DNA of 37,376 bases, from positions 1-37,376 of the forward strand of contig PTLG01000006.1 of the NCBI GenBank assembly GCA_002937995.1, in the 5' to 3' direction. Made by a program: the position numbers and the translations under genes. Shown here in pieces: positions 14,992 through 23,846 of the stretch. The stretch's first letter is position 1; each line of letters begins with the position of its first letter. Below the pieces are notes generated by a model. The model saw nothing but the letters and a program-made list of their open reading frames with translations, did no database searches and was not told the origin of the DNA. This DNA is from Alphaproteobacteria bacterium MarineAlpha3_Bin7. Lineage in GTDB: Bacteria; Pseudomonadota; Alphaproteobacteria; Rhodospirillales; UBA2165.

Positions 14992-16476
14992 CTAATCGAT
15001 ACCAATTATTTGGTCTAATAATTTTTGCGTATGAATTACATTCTGTTCTTGCCTGCAATAGCGATGGCCTGGAAAGGCTCGAGAGTGCATCCCCTGTTGA
15101 AATAGCGGCGTTGTCCGAAAATCCTGCATAAAAGATGGTGGCATACGATCTTTAGGATAATTTTGCCAATCCGGTATGAATTCATAATGAGTCTCTGGAG
15201 CCTCACCATCACCATAACGAAATAAAAAATATATATCCCAAATCATGGTATCGGGATCATCTCCATTGGGCCTAGACCTAAAAAGTCCAAAACTGTTGCC
15301 AGCTGCAGGGCCTAGCATGTTCGGGAATATGCGGTGCTCACATGGGAATCCAAACATTTGTTGGTTTTCCAAATGTGACAAATCAATACCATGTGCTGCA
15401 CAAGCATCGCGTCGCAGTTTGACCATAAATTCGGGTCCAAGCATATCCAGAGGTAAATCTTTTAAATCATCAAAGTAATCTAGTTCATACTGTGCAGCTC
15501 TATTTTGAACAACCATGATTTCAATTGCTTTTCGTGCCCACTCACGGGGAGTTGGATAATCTTCATCAGTCAGATCACCAAGCTTTACTCCAGGGGGCAA
15601 GCCTGTAGTCAGTTGCCAATGAGGTTCCCAAAAGTTGGTGTGGAGATCAAATTGTTCGTACACTGTCATCGCTCCAACCTTGTCTGGTGGCGGATAACTA
15701 TCGCCTTTCTTCTCGCCGACCCGGCGCCCTCCAGGCCCTGTTGAGACAGCCCCTACGTTATTTAGATCCATAACGTGGGTAGCCCAAACATGGTAGCCTT
15801 CTTGAAATTGATCTATAGCATATTTCCAATTACACGGCAGAACCATCGTGTAATGGCGGTGAATACGCATTTCTTTAATATTATAGGGCTTTAAATTATC
15901 AGGTGCGGGGTGAAGATAATCTAGCAAAGGTTCTGCATTCATATCCATATTAATAAAAACAAAACCCTCCCAGGTATCAATGAGAGCCCTCCGTAAACAC
16001 ACTTCTTCCCTCTTTACCATACCTTTTGCAAAATCCTTTGCTCCTGGTAAATGGCACAACTCACCGTCAAGGTCGTAAGCCCAACCATGAAATACACATG
16101 TTATTTTTCCATCAAATTGGGCTTTATTTCCATTAAATGTACCTGGACCACCGTACTCATGGTTTCCTTCTACTAACCTAGTTCCGCGGTGCATACAGGT
16201 ATTGTAAAATGCATTTAACTTATCTTCCCCTTCCCGAACTATAAGAAATGACTGATCTCCAATACGATATTCATAGAAATCACCTACATTTGGTATTTCT
16301 TCTTCCCGGCAAACCCATTGCCAGACCCTAGGCCAGAGGAGTTCATATTCTTTTTGTAGCCAGTCCTTGCCGATATATCGTTCTTTAGGAAATATACGAC
16401 TATAATCTTTCTCTTCGACTTTGGCTTTTAAACCTTTTAGAGAACCAGTCGTAAAATCTCTTGGCTTACCCTTCAT
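14992..16476 (-). CDS. Rieske non-heme iron ring-hydroxylating oxygenase, alpha subunit
   Basis: A 494-residue oxygenase. The Rieske [2Fe-2S] ligands are Cys94 and His96 (NTCMHRGTR) and Cys127 and His130 (CVFHGWAYD). The mononuclear iron site is in IDQFQEGYHVWATH, with His229 and His234; Glu226 takes the place of the bridging acid that is usually Asp. The C-terminal catalytic domain includes FPCEHRIFPNMLGPAAGNSF. Such enzymes use electrons from a ferredoxin or reductase to hydroxylate aromatic rings or demethylate. No ferredoxin or reductase lies in the window. At 494 residues it is longer than naphthalene dioxygenase alpha (about 449). The start at ATG 16476 follows GGGGGG; a longer frame from 16506 has none. 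It is the last gene of the ABC-importer operon, 65 bases after the ATPase. Confidence 0.92.
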   Translation of the reverse strand: MKGKPRDFTTGSLKGLKAKVEEKDYSRIFPKERYIGKDWLQKEYELLWPRVWQWVCREEEIPNVGDFYEYRIGDQSFLIVREGEDKLNAFYNTCMHRGTRLVEGNHEYGGPGTFNGNKAQFDGKITCVFHGWAYDLDGELCHLPGAKDFAKGMVKREEVCLRRALIDTWEGFVFINMDMNAEPLLDYLHPAPDNLKPYNIKEMRIHRHYTMVLPCNWKYAIDQFQEGYHVWATHVMDLNNVGAVSTGPGGRRVGEKKGDSYPPPDKVGAMTVYEQFDLHTNFWEPHWQLTTGLPPGVKLGDLTDEDYPTPREWARKAIEIMVVQNRAAQYELDYFDDLKDLPLDMLGPEFMVKLRRDACAAHGIDLSHLENQQMFGFPCEHRIFPNMLGPAAGNSFGLFRSRPNGDDPDTMIWDIYFLFRYGDGEAPETHYEFIPDWQNYPKDRMPPSFMQDFRTTPLFQQGMHSRAFPGHRYCRQEQNVIHTQKLLDQIIGID

Positions 16477-16541
16477 AATACTCACCCCCCATGCATCCAA
16501 CTGCAATTCATTATCATATCCGTTTTAAAACTATTGGCCAA

Positions 16542-17504
16542 TTAATATTCCAGTGGGAAATGACATGCCACGAACTGTCCTTTTCTAATCTCCCTTAAAT
16601 CTGGTTCATGATTTTCACATTTCTCTTCGGACCTTGAACAACGCGTTCTAAACCTGCAGCCCGACGGCGGATTCATTAGAGATGGTATTTCCCCAATTAA
16701 TTCTGTTTCCCGGATCTTTTTGTTTTCATAAAGTATCGATGGCACAGACCCTATGAGACCGTGTGTATAGGGATGGAGGGGCTTCTCATATATTTCCATA
16801 GAGGCCCCTATTTCACACAACTTCCCTAGATACATAACGGCCACCCTGTCGCTAATATTTTTTACTACAGCTAGATCATGACTGATAAATAATAAGGTAA
16901 GATCATGTTTTCTTTTCAAATCCTCGAGCAAGTTCAATATTTGCGCTTGAATCGAAACATCTAGTGAAGAAACCGGTTCATCACAAACTATGAATTTAGG
17001 CTCAAGAATTAGGGCACGGGCAATACAAATTCTCTGACATTGTCCACCTGAAAATTCATGAGGCCTCTTATCCACAGTAGTATCAGGATTCATATTAACG
17101 GCATTTAAAACAAACCTAACTCTCTCTTCTATTTGTTTTTTTTCTTTGACACCGGATATAATCAATGGCTCCGATAATATATTCCTCACCTTTCTCCGTG
17201 GATTTAAAGAGGCAACTGGATCTTGAAAAATAATTTGCATGTTATGACGCATCCTTTGAAGGGCGCGATTTGATAAATTGCTTAGCTGCTTACCCTCAAA
17301 TAATATTTTCCCCTTGGTAGGAGGAGGTAATTGGATAATTGATTTCCCTATAGATGATTTTCCACAACCGGATTCGCCAACAAGACCAAGTGTTTCTCCT
17401 TTTAATATACCAAAACTAACACCTTCTACTGCAGCAAAATGCTGACCCTGATAATCATATTCTACAGTCACATCCTGCAAATCTAATAGATACTGTTCCG
17501 TCAT
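16542..17504 (-). CDS. Peptide/nickel-type ABC transporter ATPase (DppF/OppF-like)
   Basis: About 320 residues with all ABC motifs: Walker A GLVGESGCGKSS, Q-loop IIFQDPVASLNP, signature EFSGGQCQRICIARAL, Walker B FIVCDEPVSSLD and H-loop LFISHDLAVV. The C-terminal oligopeptide-transporter extension carries spaced cysteines (GCRFRTRCSRSEEKC and ACHFPLE) like those that hold an iron-sulfur cluster in Dpp/Opp ATPases. It pairs with the other ATPase seven to sixteen bases upstream to power the two-permease importer. GTG 17513 and ATG 17504 are both possible starts; neither has a convincing ribosome site. The gene precedes the Rieske oxygenase in the same operon, suggesting that the imported compound is the oxygenase substrate or its precursor. 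Confidence 0.9.
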   Translation of the reverse strand: MTEQYLLDLQDVTVEYDYQGQHFAAVEGVSFGILKGETLGLVGESGCGKSSIGKSIIQLPPPTKGKILFEGKQLSNLSNRALQRMRHNMQIIFQDPVASLNPRRKVRNILSEPLIISGVKEKKQIEERVRFVLNAVNMNPDTTVDKRPHEFSGGQCQRICIARALILEPKFIVCDEPVSSLDVSIQAQILNLLEDLKRKHDLTLLFISHDLAVVKNISDRVAVMYLGKLCEIGASMEIYEKPLHPYTHGLIGSVPSILYENKKIRETELIGEIPSLMNPPSGCRFRTRCSRSEEKCENHEPDLREIRKGQFVACHFPLEY

Positions 17505-17519
17505 CGCATACACAAACCG

Positions 17520-18497
17520 CTAATTTTCTAATGGGTACCAACACCTGTAGCGGTGATCTCCCCCATTTAGTATTATTTCAGGCATCTCGGAAAAACACTT
17601 ATCCCGAACACCTTGACATCTCTCTTGAAAACGGCACCCCTGAGGTGTTTCCAAAAGACTTGGCGGCATCCCGTCAATAGCCCTCAGTTTGGTATGGGGT
17701 GGTGAGGTTAAATCAGGAACAGACCTCATCAATGCACTCGTATATGGCATCATTGGGTTTTTCATAAGCTCGGCAGTCGCTGACTCCTCAACAAATTGAC
17801 CCGAGTACATCACCGCAACCCGGTCGGTGTAGCGCGAAATTACACCTAAATTATGGGAAATTAGTATTATAGCTGTATTAAACTTATTAGTTTGTTCTTG
17901 TAATAGATTAAGAATCTGTCCCTGTATAGTAACATCCAGTGCAGTTGTCGGTTCATCAGCAATTAATAACTTTGGTTCAGGGGCCATTGCTATGGCTATT
18001 GCAATTCTTTGCCTCATGCCGCCAGACAAGTTCATAGGATAATTACTCAGCTGTTTTTCACTCTCAGCAATACCCATTGAATTCATTAGTTCTATAGCCC
18101 TATACCTGCTATCCGTTCTGCTTAGGCCTAACTTCTGTATTAAAACCTCTACTATTTGCTCACCTATTTTCTTAACAGGATTTAGAGAGGACATCGGATT
18201 CTGAAAGACCATAGCTATTTCTCTGCCTCTTATTTTCCTCATCTCTTTTTCTGGCAAAGATAATAAATTTCGGCCTTCAAATATTATTTCCCCCTTCGTA
18301 CTAACGATCCTATTTTCAGCGTGTACTCTAATAATTGTTCTAGACAAAACACTTTTACCAGAACCCGACTCTCCAACTATCCCAAAAGATTGACCGCGAT
18401 CAATTTTAAAGGAAACTTCATCTACCGCATTAAGCTTACCGCTTTTAGTCGCTAAACTCGTAACTAAACTCACTACTTCTAGAAGTAAACCTGCCAA
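17520..18497 (-). CDS. Peptide/nickel-type ABC transporter ATPase (DppD/OppD-like)
   Basis: A 325-residue ATPase with Walker A GIVGESGSGKSV, Q-loop MVFQNPMSSLNP, signature NLSGGMRQRIAIAIAM, Walker B LLIADEPTTALD and H-loop ILISHNLGVI. The C-terminal family extension has the spaced cysteines GCRFQERCQGVRDKC and YRCWYPLE. It forms a heterodimer with the following ATPase. It starts at TTG 18497, preceded by AGGAG at six bases, and lies 17 bases after the VOC gene, so it is translated from the same mRNA. Unusually, two catabolic genes (SnoaL-like and VOC) are inserted between the permeases and the ATPases. Confidence 0.92.
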   Translation of the reverse strand: MAGLLLEVVSLVTSLATKSGKLNAVDEVSFKIDRGQSFGIVGESGSGKSVLSRTIIRVHAENRIVSTKGEIIFEGRNLLSLPEKEMRKIRGREIAMVFQNPMSSLNPVKKIGEQIVEVLIQKLGLSRTDSRYRAIELMNSMGIAESEKQLSNYPMNLSGGMRQRIAIAIAMAPEPKLLIADEPTTALDVTIQGQILNLLQEQTNKFNTAIILISHNLGVISRYTDRVAVMYSGQFVEESATAELMKNPMMPYTSALMRSVPDLTSPPHTKLRAIDGMPPSLLETPQGCRFQERCQGVRDKCFSEMPEIILNGGDHRYRCWYPLEN

Positions 18498-18514
18498 ATC
18501 TTACTCCTGACGCA

Positions 18515-19450
18515 TCATCTCTTACTTTTGCTGCTAGCTGTCGGCGCTCTAAAGGTGGAATCTGCGTTAAAGGTCCATTCCGAAAAAATTTCTGGACCAA
18601 CGTTAAAGCTTCTAGGCTTCCACTTTTCTGTCATTATGTCCTCGTCTGCGCAGTACTCTAGCGCTCCGCCTAATGGGCTAACAAAATACCAAAAACAAGC
18701 CGATGAGATATAATGCCTACCTGGACCCACTCGCGTTTTCCATCCTTTTTTTGTTAGGAACTGCCCCCCACCTATTACTTCGTGAATATCGTTTACTTTA
18801 AAGGCCAAATGATCAAACTTTGGCTTGCGGGAATCAATATTCAAAACAAATAAATTATGATGGTTTCCATTTGGTGCTGATCTCATAAAGACCCCTCTAT
18901 TGGGATATCTATCAGTCACCCGAAAACCAAGCCTACCACAATAAAATTTCTCCACTATTTGTATGTCTGGCACACCAAAAACAATATGACTAATGCACTG
19001 AGGAATGGCTCTCTCATAGAAAGTGGCTGGGTTATCCTTTCTAACGGCATTACCTGGATAGTTAAATTCAGTTTCAGCAACTTTTATTTTTTTTCTGATA
19101 CTCAACTTAAATCCGATTCCCAATCCCATATCATCTACTGTGCGTATCGAACCATCCTTGCAATACTCCACGGACCTATCCCTACTAAGCTCGTCAGCAA
19201 TATTTTTAATATCACTCTTTCTTTCGACACCCCATATAACTTCTCGAATATTAGATTTTGGTCCTATAGCTTTGGGTAAACTGCTATTTCCATAATCCCT
19301 AATTTTTACTACGGTCCCATCCACACAATTATAGTTAGCACCAAATTTGCCAGACCTTGTTCTTTTAAGGCCAAAGTCATCTAAAAATCTCACAGCTTTT
19401 TGCCGGTCCGTTACCCCAAAAACTGCCTCCTCAATACCTAAGATACTCAT
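18515..19450 (-). CDS. Two-domain VOC extradiol dioxygenase-like protein, copy 1
   Basis: A 311-residue vicinal-oxygen-chelate protein with an N-terminal non-catalytic-looking domain (1-130) and a C-terminal domain holding a His-His-Glu metal triad: CISHIVFGV, FDHLAFKV and ALEYCADED. The GPGRHYISSACFWYFVSPLGG stretch is typical of type I extradiol ring-cleavage enzymes. It is a clear paralogue of the protein at 34638-35546, with shared REVIWGV, DREV/DRSVEY, GGQ(F/Y)L and W-PR-F/Y elements. A role in opening a catechol-like ring made by the Rieske oxygenase in the same operon is consistent, but binding or isomerase roles remain possible. GAGGA lies seven bases before the ATG, and the upstream SnoaL-like gene ends four bases before. 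Confidence 0.8.
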   Translation of the reverse strand: MSILGIEEAVFGVTDRQKAVRFLDDFGLKRTRSGKFGANYNCVDGTVVKIRDYGNSSLPKAIGPKSNIREVIWGVERKSDIKNIADELSRDRSVEYCKDGSIRTVDDMGLGIGFKLSIRKKIKVAETEFNYPGNAVRKDNPATFYERAIPQCISHIVFGVPDIQIVEKFYCGRLGFRVTDRYPNRGVFMRSAPNGNHHNLFVLNIDSRKPKFDHLAFKVNDIHEVIGGGQFLTKKGWKTRVGPGRHYISSACFWYFVSPLGGALEYCADEDIMTEKWKPRSFNVGPEIFSEWTFNADSTFRAPTASSKSKR

Positions 19451-19454
19451 ATGA

Positions 19455-19880
19455 TTATTCCTCGTTTTGTCGTTTGAATATTATTCTAGCTTCTCTATGT
19501 TTAATTCTCCAGCCATCTTCCTTTTTAGAAAATATTTCATGATACTCACCTACAACAAAAGGACCATTTAAAGGGTAGGGCGGATTTTCATCTCCTCCGT
19601 ACAGATAGAGAGTATAATATGTAAGCCCATTCGCATTAAACTCGTCTATAATGTTGATTTCGGTAGACGTAACAAAATGACGTGTCTTATTCGGGGGCAT
19701 AGTTCCTACCCATTCAATAAAATCAACTATAGTCAACTCCTCCCCTAGGCGTGAATAGGTGCCGTCTGGTGTCATAAGCTTTGGCAACTCTTCATAACGT
19801 CTCTCATCTTGCAACCTACCGAACCGAAGCGATAAAGCCTGACATTCATCCTTAATAATTAATTTTTCCACTGCGTCCAT
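19455..19880 (-). CDS. SnoaL-like/NTF2-fold protein
   Basis: 141 residues with the typical cone-shaped SnoaL layout: an N-terminal helix IKDECQALSLRFGRLQDERRYEELPKLMTPDGTY, a THFVTSTEINIID-type central strand (KTRHFVTS), and a C-terminal DGWRIKHREARIIFKR. A His in the TRHFVTS strand is the usual active-site position of the family. The family includes polyketide cyclases, dehydratases and the beta subunits of ring-hydroxylating oxygenases. Since a Rieske alpha subunit without an obvious beta partner lies in the same operon, it could act as a beta-like subunit; equally, it could be a dehydratase. AGGAG-rich sequence precedes the ATG at 19880. It sits between the permease and VOC genes with short gaps. 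Confidence 0.75.
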   Translation of the reverse strand: MDAVEKLIIKDECQALSLRFGRLQDERRYEELPKLMTPDGTYSRLGEELTIVDFIEWVGTMPPNKTRHFVTSTEINIIDEFNANGLTYYTLYLYGGDENPPYPLNGPFVVGEYHEIFSKKEDGWRIKHREARIIFKRQNEE

Positions 19881-19897
19881 TATTTTTTCTCCTCTCC

Positions 19898-20761
19898 TTA
19901 AATCGCGCTCTCACGAACGGCAACCCTACTGCGTAGTTGATCCCCTATTAAGTTTAGCGAAAGTACTGTTAAAAACAAAAACAATGCTGGCAAAAAAGTA
20001 ATATGGGGATCTGTATTAATATCTGGGAACCCCTGTGCAATCATTCCACCCAAGGTAGGTGTAGGCGGTGGAACCCCGACGCCCAAAAATGCCAAAGACC
20101 CCTCTATCATAATAATAATCGACATAAATGATAGAATATAGGCCATTTGTGGAAGTATTATATTTGGTAGAATTTCACGCCATAAAATCCTCAGATGGGA
20201 AGCTCCCTGAGCACGGGCGGCTAAGACAAAATCTCGTTTGGCGTATGTCAAAGTGGAAGCCCTAGCTATCCTTGTATTTGCTGGAATAGAAGTTATGGAA
20301 AGAACAATTATCAGATTAACAATACTTGCCCCTGCAAAGAATAAAATACACATGGCGAGAACAATATTTGGAAAAGCAAGAATAATGTCTATTAATCCAA
20401 CAACTAAAGACTCAAGCCTACCCCGATAATAGCCTGATACTATACCCAGGAAGAGCCCTATAAGCATTCCACAGACTGGTGCAAAAAAACCAACCGTTAG
20501 TGATGTCCTGCTGCCGTAAATAATTCTCGAAAAAATATCGCGCCCCAAAACATCCGTACCCAACCAAAATTCTGGACTGCCGCGTACCTTAAGAGCGGTA
20601 AAATCGCTCTCAAATGGATCATAAAGGGGCAACAAATCAGCAAATATTACCATGGCAAGAAGGCAACTAATCCATACAGCTGGAATCCACAATGTAAAAA
20701 TAGCATTTACCAGTGGAGGGATATTTCCAAGTCGCTGAGCAAATTTGGTAATGTTAGTCAT
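19898..20761 (-). CDS. ABC transporter permease (DppC-like)
   Basis: A 287-residue inner-membrane permease with six hydrophobic segments and the EAA loop LAARAQGASHLRILWREILPN near residues 175-195, which docks on the ATPases. The N-terminal GTDVLGRDIFSRIIYGSRTSLTVGF is the standard DppC/OppC signature. The start codon overlaps the stop of the dppB-like gene by four bases (ATGA), indicating coupled translation and equal amounts of the two permeases. It forms the channel with that protein. The next genes downstream are catabolic rather than the ATPases, which is unusual. Confidence 0.93.
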   Translation of the reverse strand: MTNITKFAQRLGNIPPLVNAIFTLWIPAVWISCLLAMVIFADLLPLYDPFESDFTALKVRGSPEFWLGTDVLGRDIFSRIIYGSRTSLTVGFFAPVCGMLIGLFLGIVSGYYRGRLESLVVGLIDIILAFPNIVLAMCILFFAGASIVNLIIVLSITSIPANTRIARASTLTYAKRDFVLAARAQGASHLRILWREILPNIILPQMAYILSFMSIIIMIEGSLAFLGVGVPPPTPTLGGMIAQGFPDINTDPHITFLPALFLFLTVLSLNLIGDQLRSRVAVRESAI

Positions 20762-21714
20762 TCTCTGACCCTTGGGTCGAGCACCCCATATAGAATATCA
20801 ACGACAAGGTTAATGATAACGTAAGCAATAGCCATAATTACGATAATTCCCTGAACCATTAGTATTTCACGAGAGTGAATAGAGTTGACCAATAGCGTAC
20901 CTACCCCAGGCAGCGCAAAAATACTCTCTACAATTACAGCACCACTGATTAGATTACCAAGTTGAATACCTATTACTGTAATCAGTGTAAATGACGAAGG
21001 TCTGAGCGCATGTCGCATTAGTATGTAGAAATTACTAAGTCCTTTCGCCTTAGCCATCAAAATATAATCCTGCTGCAATGTCTCTATTAGGTCGTTACGC
21101 AATACTCGACTAAGAATGGGCCATTCAATCAAAGCTAACGCCAGAGAGGGAAGTGTAAAGGAACGTAAATTACCAAGGGGATCTTCAGAAAAAGGAATAT
21201 AACCTGTCGCCGGGAACCAATTGAGAGTTACTGCAAACAAAAATGCCAGTATAATAGCAATTATGAAACTTGGTGCCGCTAAAAAAGCAAATGTAATTGT
21301 TGTTATACATTTATCAGTAAATTTTCCAGCTTTATAAGCTGTAATGATACCTGCTGGAATAGCAAATAGCACAGCTAAAAACTGGGCCATGATTAATAAC
21401 TGCAAGGTCACCGGCAATCTAATTGCTATAGCTTCAGAAACTAATTGCCCAGTCTGATAAGATTTTCCAAACTCCCCGGTGAATACACCCGCCAACCATG
21501 AAAAATATCTAACAATGACCGGGCGATTTAATCCCAAGTCTTTTCTAATTTCTTCAATTGCAGCCTCATCAATAACTGAGTTATCTGTCCCTACACCCGC
21601 GATAGCATCGGCAACATCGCCCGGCAACATATCCACAAAGAAGAAGCTCAAAGCTGTGACCGCAAATGTAATCGGTATCAAATGAATTAGTTTGCGACGT
21701 ATATATTTTAGCAT
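20758..21714 (-). CDS. ABC transporter permease (DppB-like)
   Basis: About 318 residues: an N-terminal membrane helix after MLKYIRRKLIHLIP, then PGDVADAI and a long periplasmic loop, then five more helices with the EAA loop LMAKAKGLSNFYILMRHALRP near 215-235. The family end is YGVLDPRVRE. I place the start at ATG 21714, with AGAAG nine bases upstream, because it gives the normal DppB N-terminus. A TTG at 21747 would overlap the binding-protein gene by 16 bases and adds residues not seen in the family. It acts with the DppC-like protein and the adjacent binding proteins. Confidence 0.9.
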   Translation of the reverse strand: MLKYIRRKLIHLIPITFAVTALSFFFVDMLPGDVADAIAGVGTDNSVIDEAAIEEIRKDLGLNRPVIVRYFSWLAGVFTGEFGKSYQTGQLVSEAIAIRLPVTLQLLIMAQFLAVLFAIPAGIITAYKAGKFTDKCITTITFAFLAAPSFIIAIILAFLFAVTLNWFPATGYIPFSEDPLGNLRSFTLPSLALALIEWPILSRVLRNDLIETLQQDYILMAKAKGLSNFYILMRHALRPSSFTLITVIGIQLGNLISGAVIVESIFALPGVGTLLVNSIHSREILMVQGIIVIMAIAYVIINLVVDILYGVLDPRVRE

Positions 21715-21731
21715 ACTTTGATGCTTCTGAT

Positions 21732-23258
21732 CTATTTCTTCAGCCAAACCTCATGGAGACGGGTAAGAGTTAGTTGTGATTTCTTGAGACCCCCCACTTT
21801 TTTTCCTGCTATAATAGCAAAGTTATTATGAGCACGAAAAAGTATAGGTTGGTGTTTAATAACAGCGCTAACATAGTCGCAATAGGCAGCTTTCCGTTTT
21901 ATTTCATCCTTAAAGCTACCCCATGCCTTTTTCAGTGCTGCGTCAACTTCTGGAAAATTTGACTTGGTACTGTTACCCCGATTTTTAGAAAAAAAGGCCT
22001 GACCTTGTAAACCGGGATCAACAGCCTCGGAAATGCCTACCAGCCAAGCATCAAATCTCCCTGAACGAATAGCCCTAAAGTAAGCAGGCCCTGGAGGGAC
22101 GACCTTTAACTCAACTTGTACACCCATCCGTTTCCAGAAAGTTTGATGTAGTTTAGCCCCGATAATAAAATTTTTAATTGGCATAGTAACCATTTTGAAT
22201 TTAACTGGCTTACCGTATGCTCTGAGCAACCCTTTAGCCTTACCAGGATTAAACTCTGGGTAACCTGTATTACCCTCACAATACCACTTAGAAGCTGGAC
22301 CGAACCAATCAGTAGAAGGTATACCAAAACCATCATTGGATGCTTTTAAATCAGCTCGACGATTAACCGCGTGAGCCAAAGCCCTTCTTACTCTGATATC
22401 ATTCAGTGGAGGCTTGCTTGTGTTAAACTCGATTGTTGTCGTACCGCCAACCAATTCGGTTAAAACTTGCAGGTTTGGATCATTCTTGGCCTGGTTGGCG
22501 GTTTTACCATCGCGAGTCAACATCACATCTATTGCTCCACTTTTCACTGAATTCAAGCGTGGCAACTCTCCCTTAATTACCTTGAAAATAATTTTATCTA
22601 GGTATTGACCATCTGGGTTTCTATAATAGGGATTTTTTACATACGTAATTGAAACGCCCGGCGTCCAATTAGACAACATATAAGGCCCTGTCCCTACCGG
22701 CTGACGATTAAGGTCTTGGCCAACTTTAGCAGAATGCTGTGGTGCATTAGCCCACATTGGATATACGGGATTTGAGAGTATTGCTCTAAATGCTGGAAAA
22801 GGCCTTAACATGCGAAACTCTACTGTATGATTATCCTTGGCTACTACTTCTTTGATTGGACCAACCATACCGCGAAGAAATCCCCAAGCCTTGCTAGATT
22901 GGTAACGTTTGAAATGAGCAACATAAGCTGAGGCATTAAAATCTTCTCCATTGGAAAACTTGAGACCCTTTTTCAATTTTACAGTCCAGTTTTTTTTGTC
23001 TGGGGAGTTTGTTAACGATAACCCAAGAATGGGCACCAAGCTACCGCCCGCTCCCTCACTAAATAAATCTTCGTATATTGGAAACATTGCATTACGACGA
23101 TTATATTCTGGCCGGGGATTTACAGAGGAATCAAAGCCCGTCATTGGGCGATCCATCCCAATGGTAAGTGTCCCACCTTTTTTCTGTGAAAATGCCACAT
23201 TTGACATAGTTAGTGTGATGGCTATTCCTAAAATTCCAAGTTTAACCATTTTTATCAT
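21732..23258 (-). CDS. ABC transporter substrate-binding protein, family 5, copy A
   Basis: A 508-residue periplasmic protein with a signal peptide over residues 1-24 (MIKMVKLGILGIAITLTMSN, cleavage near AFS-Q). The mature part starts KKGGTLTIGMDRPMTGFDSS, typical of peptide/nickel binding proteins, followed by W(T)VKLKKGLKFSNGEDFNA, PVGTGPYMLSNW, INTSKPPLNDIRVRRALAHAVNR-type elements and a C-terminal KHQPILFRAHNNF. A GGGGGG site precedes the ATG. It is clearly paralogous to the binding protein at 24875, so the single permease set is served by two receptors. The ligand is not predictable; the family covers peptides, opines, nickel-chelates and sugars. Confidence 0.92.
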   Translation of the reverse strand: MIKMVKLGILGIAITLTMSNVAFSQKKGGTLTIGMDRPMTGFDSSVNPRPEYNRRNAMFPIYEDLFSEGAGGSLVPILGLSLTNSPDKKNWTVKLKKGLKFSNGEDFNASAYVAHFKRYQSSKAWGFLRGMVGPIKEVVAKDNHTVEFRMLRPFPAFRAILSNPVYPMWANAPQHSAKVGQDLNRQPVGTGPYMLSNWTPGVSITYVKNPYYRNPDGQYLDKIIFKVIKGELPRLNSVKSGAIDVMLTRDGKTANQAKNDPNLQVLTELVGGTTTIEFNTSKPPLNDIRVRRALAHAVNRRADLKASNDGFGIPSTDWFGPASKWYCEGNTGYPEFNPGKAKGLLRAYGKPVKFKMVTMPIKNFIIGAKLHQTFWKRMGVQVELKVVPPGPAYFRAIRSGRFDAWLVGISEAVDPGLQGQAFFSKNRGNSTKSNFPEVDAALKKAWGSFKDEIKRKAAYCDYVSAVIKHQPILFRAHNNFAIIAGKKVGGLKKSQLTLTRLHEVWLKK

Positions 23259-23285
23259 TACACCCCCCCTTTTTTTTAATTTATT

Positions 23286-23846
23286 TTAATACAGAGACTT
23301 GAATTCACGTCCAATCCGGGCCCAACCACTCCATTTTCTTAGGTATTCGGGCAAGATTAGCTCTCCATTTTCATCCGTATCGAACGCATTAAATATTTCC
23401 TTTTTAATATCTTTCGAAACAATGTTTCTGTAATCTATAAATTCTGATTTTGATACTCTCCTATCCTTATTGTTATCCATTGCAAAAAATATCTTACGTG
23501 CTTCATCAGTAATAATTCTTTGCCATGCATATTCATTCGCCGACATCTGACCATCCTGATTCGTATCAGCAGCCCTAAAAAACCCAGCAAGTCCCCTTGG
23601 ATTTCCCCTGAAATGCTTATTTTTTGAATACTCTTCTAAACTCAAATGCCCATTCTTATCGATATCAAGTCTATTCACAATTTTACGAAAACCCAAAATA
23701 TCTTTATTGGTAAAACCTTTCTCTAGCTTAATTTTCATAAAGGTCATTATCTGGTAGGGGGTTAAGGATTTAGCTTGTATCTGGGTTGGACAAAGTCCAA
23801 ACATAAGAACCAACAACAAATAAAAGATTGTTAACCCCCTAGCCAT
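23286..23846 (-). CDS. Secreted four-EF-hand calcium-binding protein
   Basis: 186 residues with a signal peptide over 1-25 (IFYLLLVLMFGLCPTQIQA-K; the Cys at 19 may alternatively mark a lipoprotein). Four EF-hand loops follow at residues 61-72 (DIDKNGHLSLEE), 94-105 (DTNQDGQMSANE), 124-135 (DNNKDRRVSKSE) and 156-167 (DTDENGELILPE). Three keep Gly at loop position 6; the third has Arg. This would be a periplasmic calcium-binding protein. It begins on the last base of the upstream VOC gene's stop codon and ends 27 bases before the binding-protein gene, so it belongs to the importer operon. EF-hand proteins are not usual parts of peptide importers. See also the EF-hand pair fused to the TRAP receptor 3 kb away. 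Confidence 0.88.
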   Translation of the reverse strand: MARGLTIFYLLLVLMFGLCPTQIQAKSLTPYQIMTFMKIKLEKGFTNKDILGFRKIVNRLDIDKNGHLSLEEYSKNKHFRGNPRGLAGFFRAADTNQDGQMSANEYAWQRIITDEARKIFFAMDNNKDRRVSKSEFIDYRNIVSKDIKKEIFNAFDTDENGELILPEYLRKWSGWARIGREFKSLY

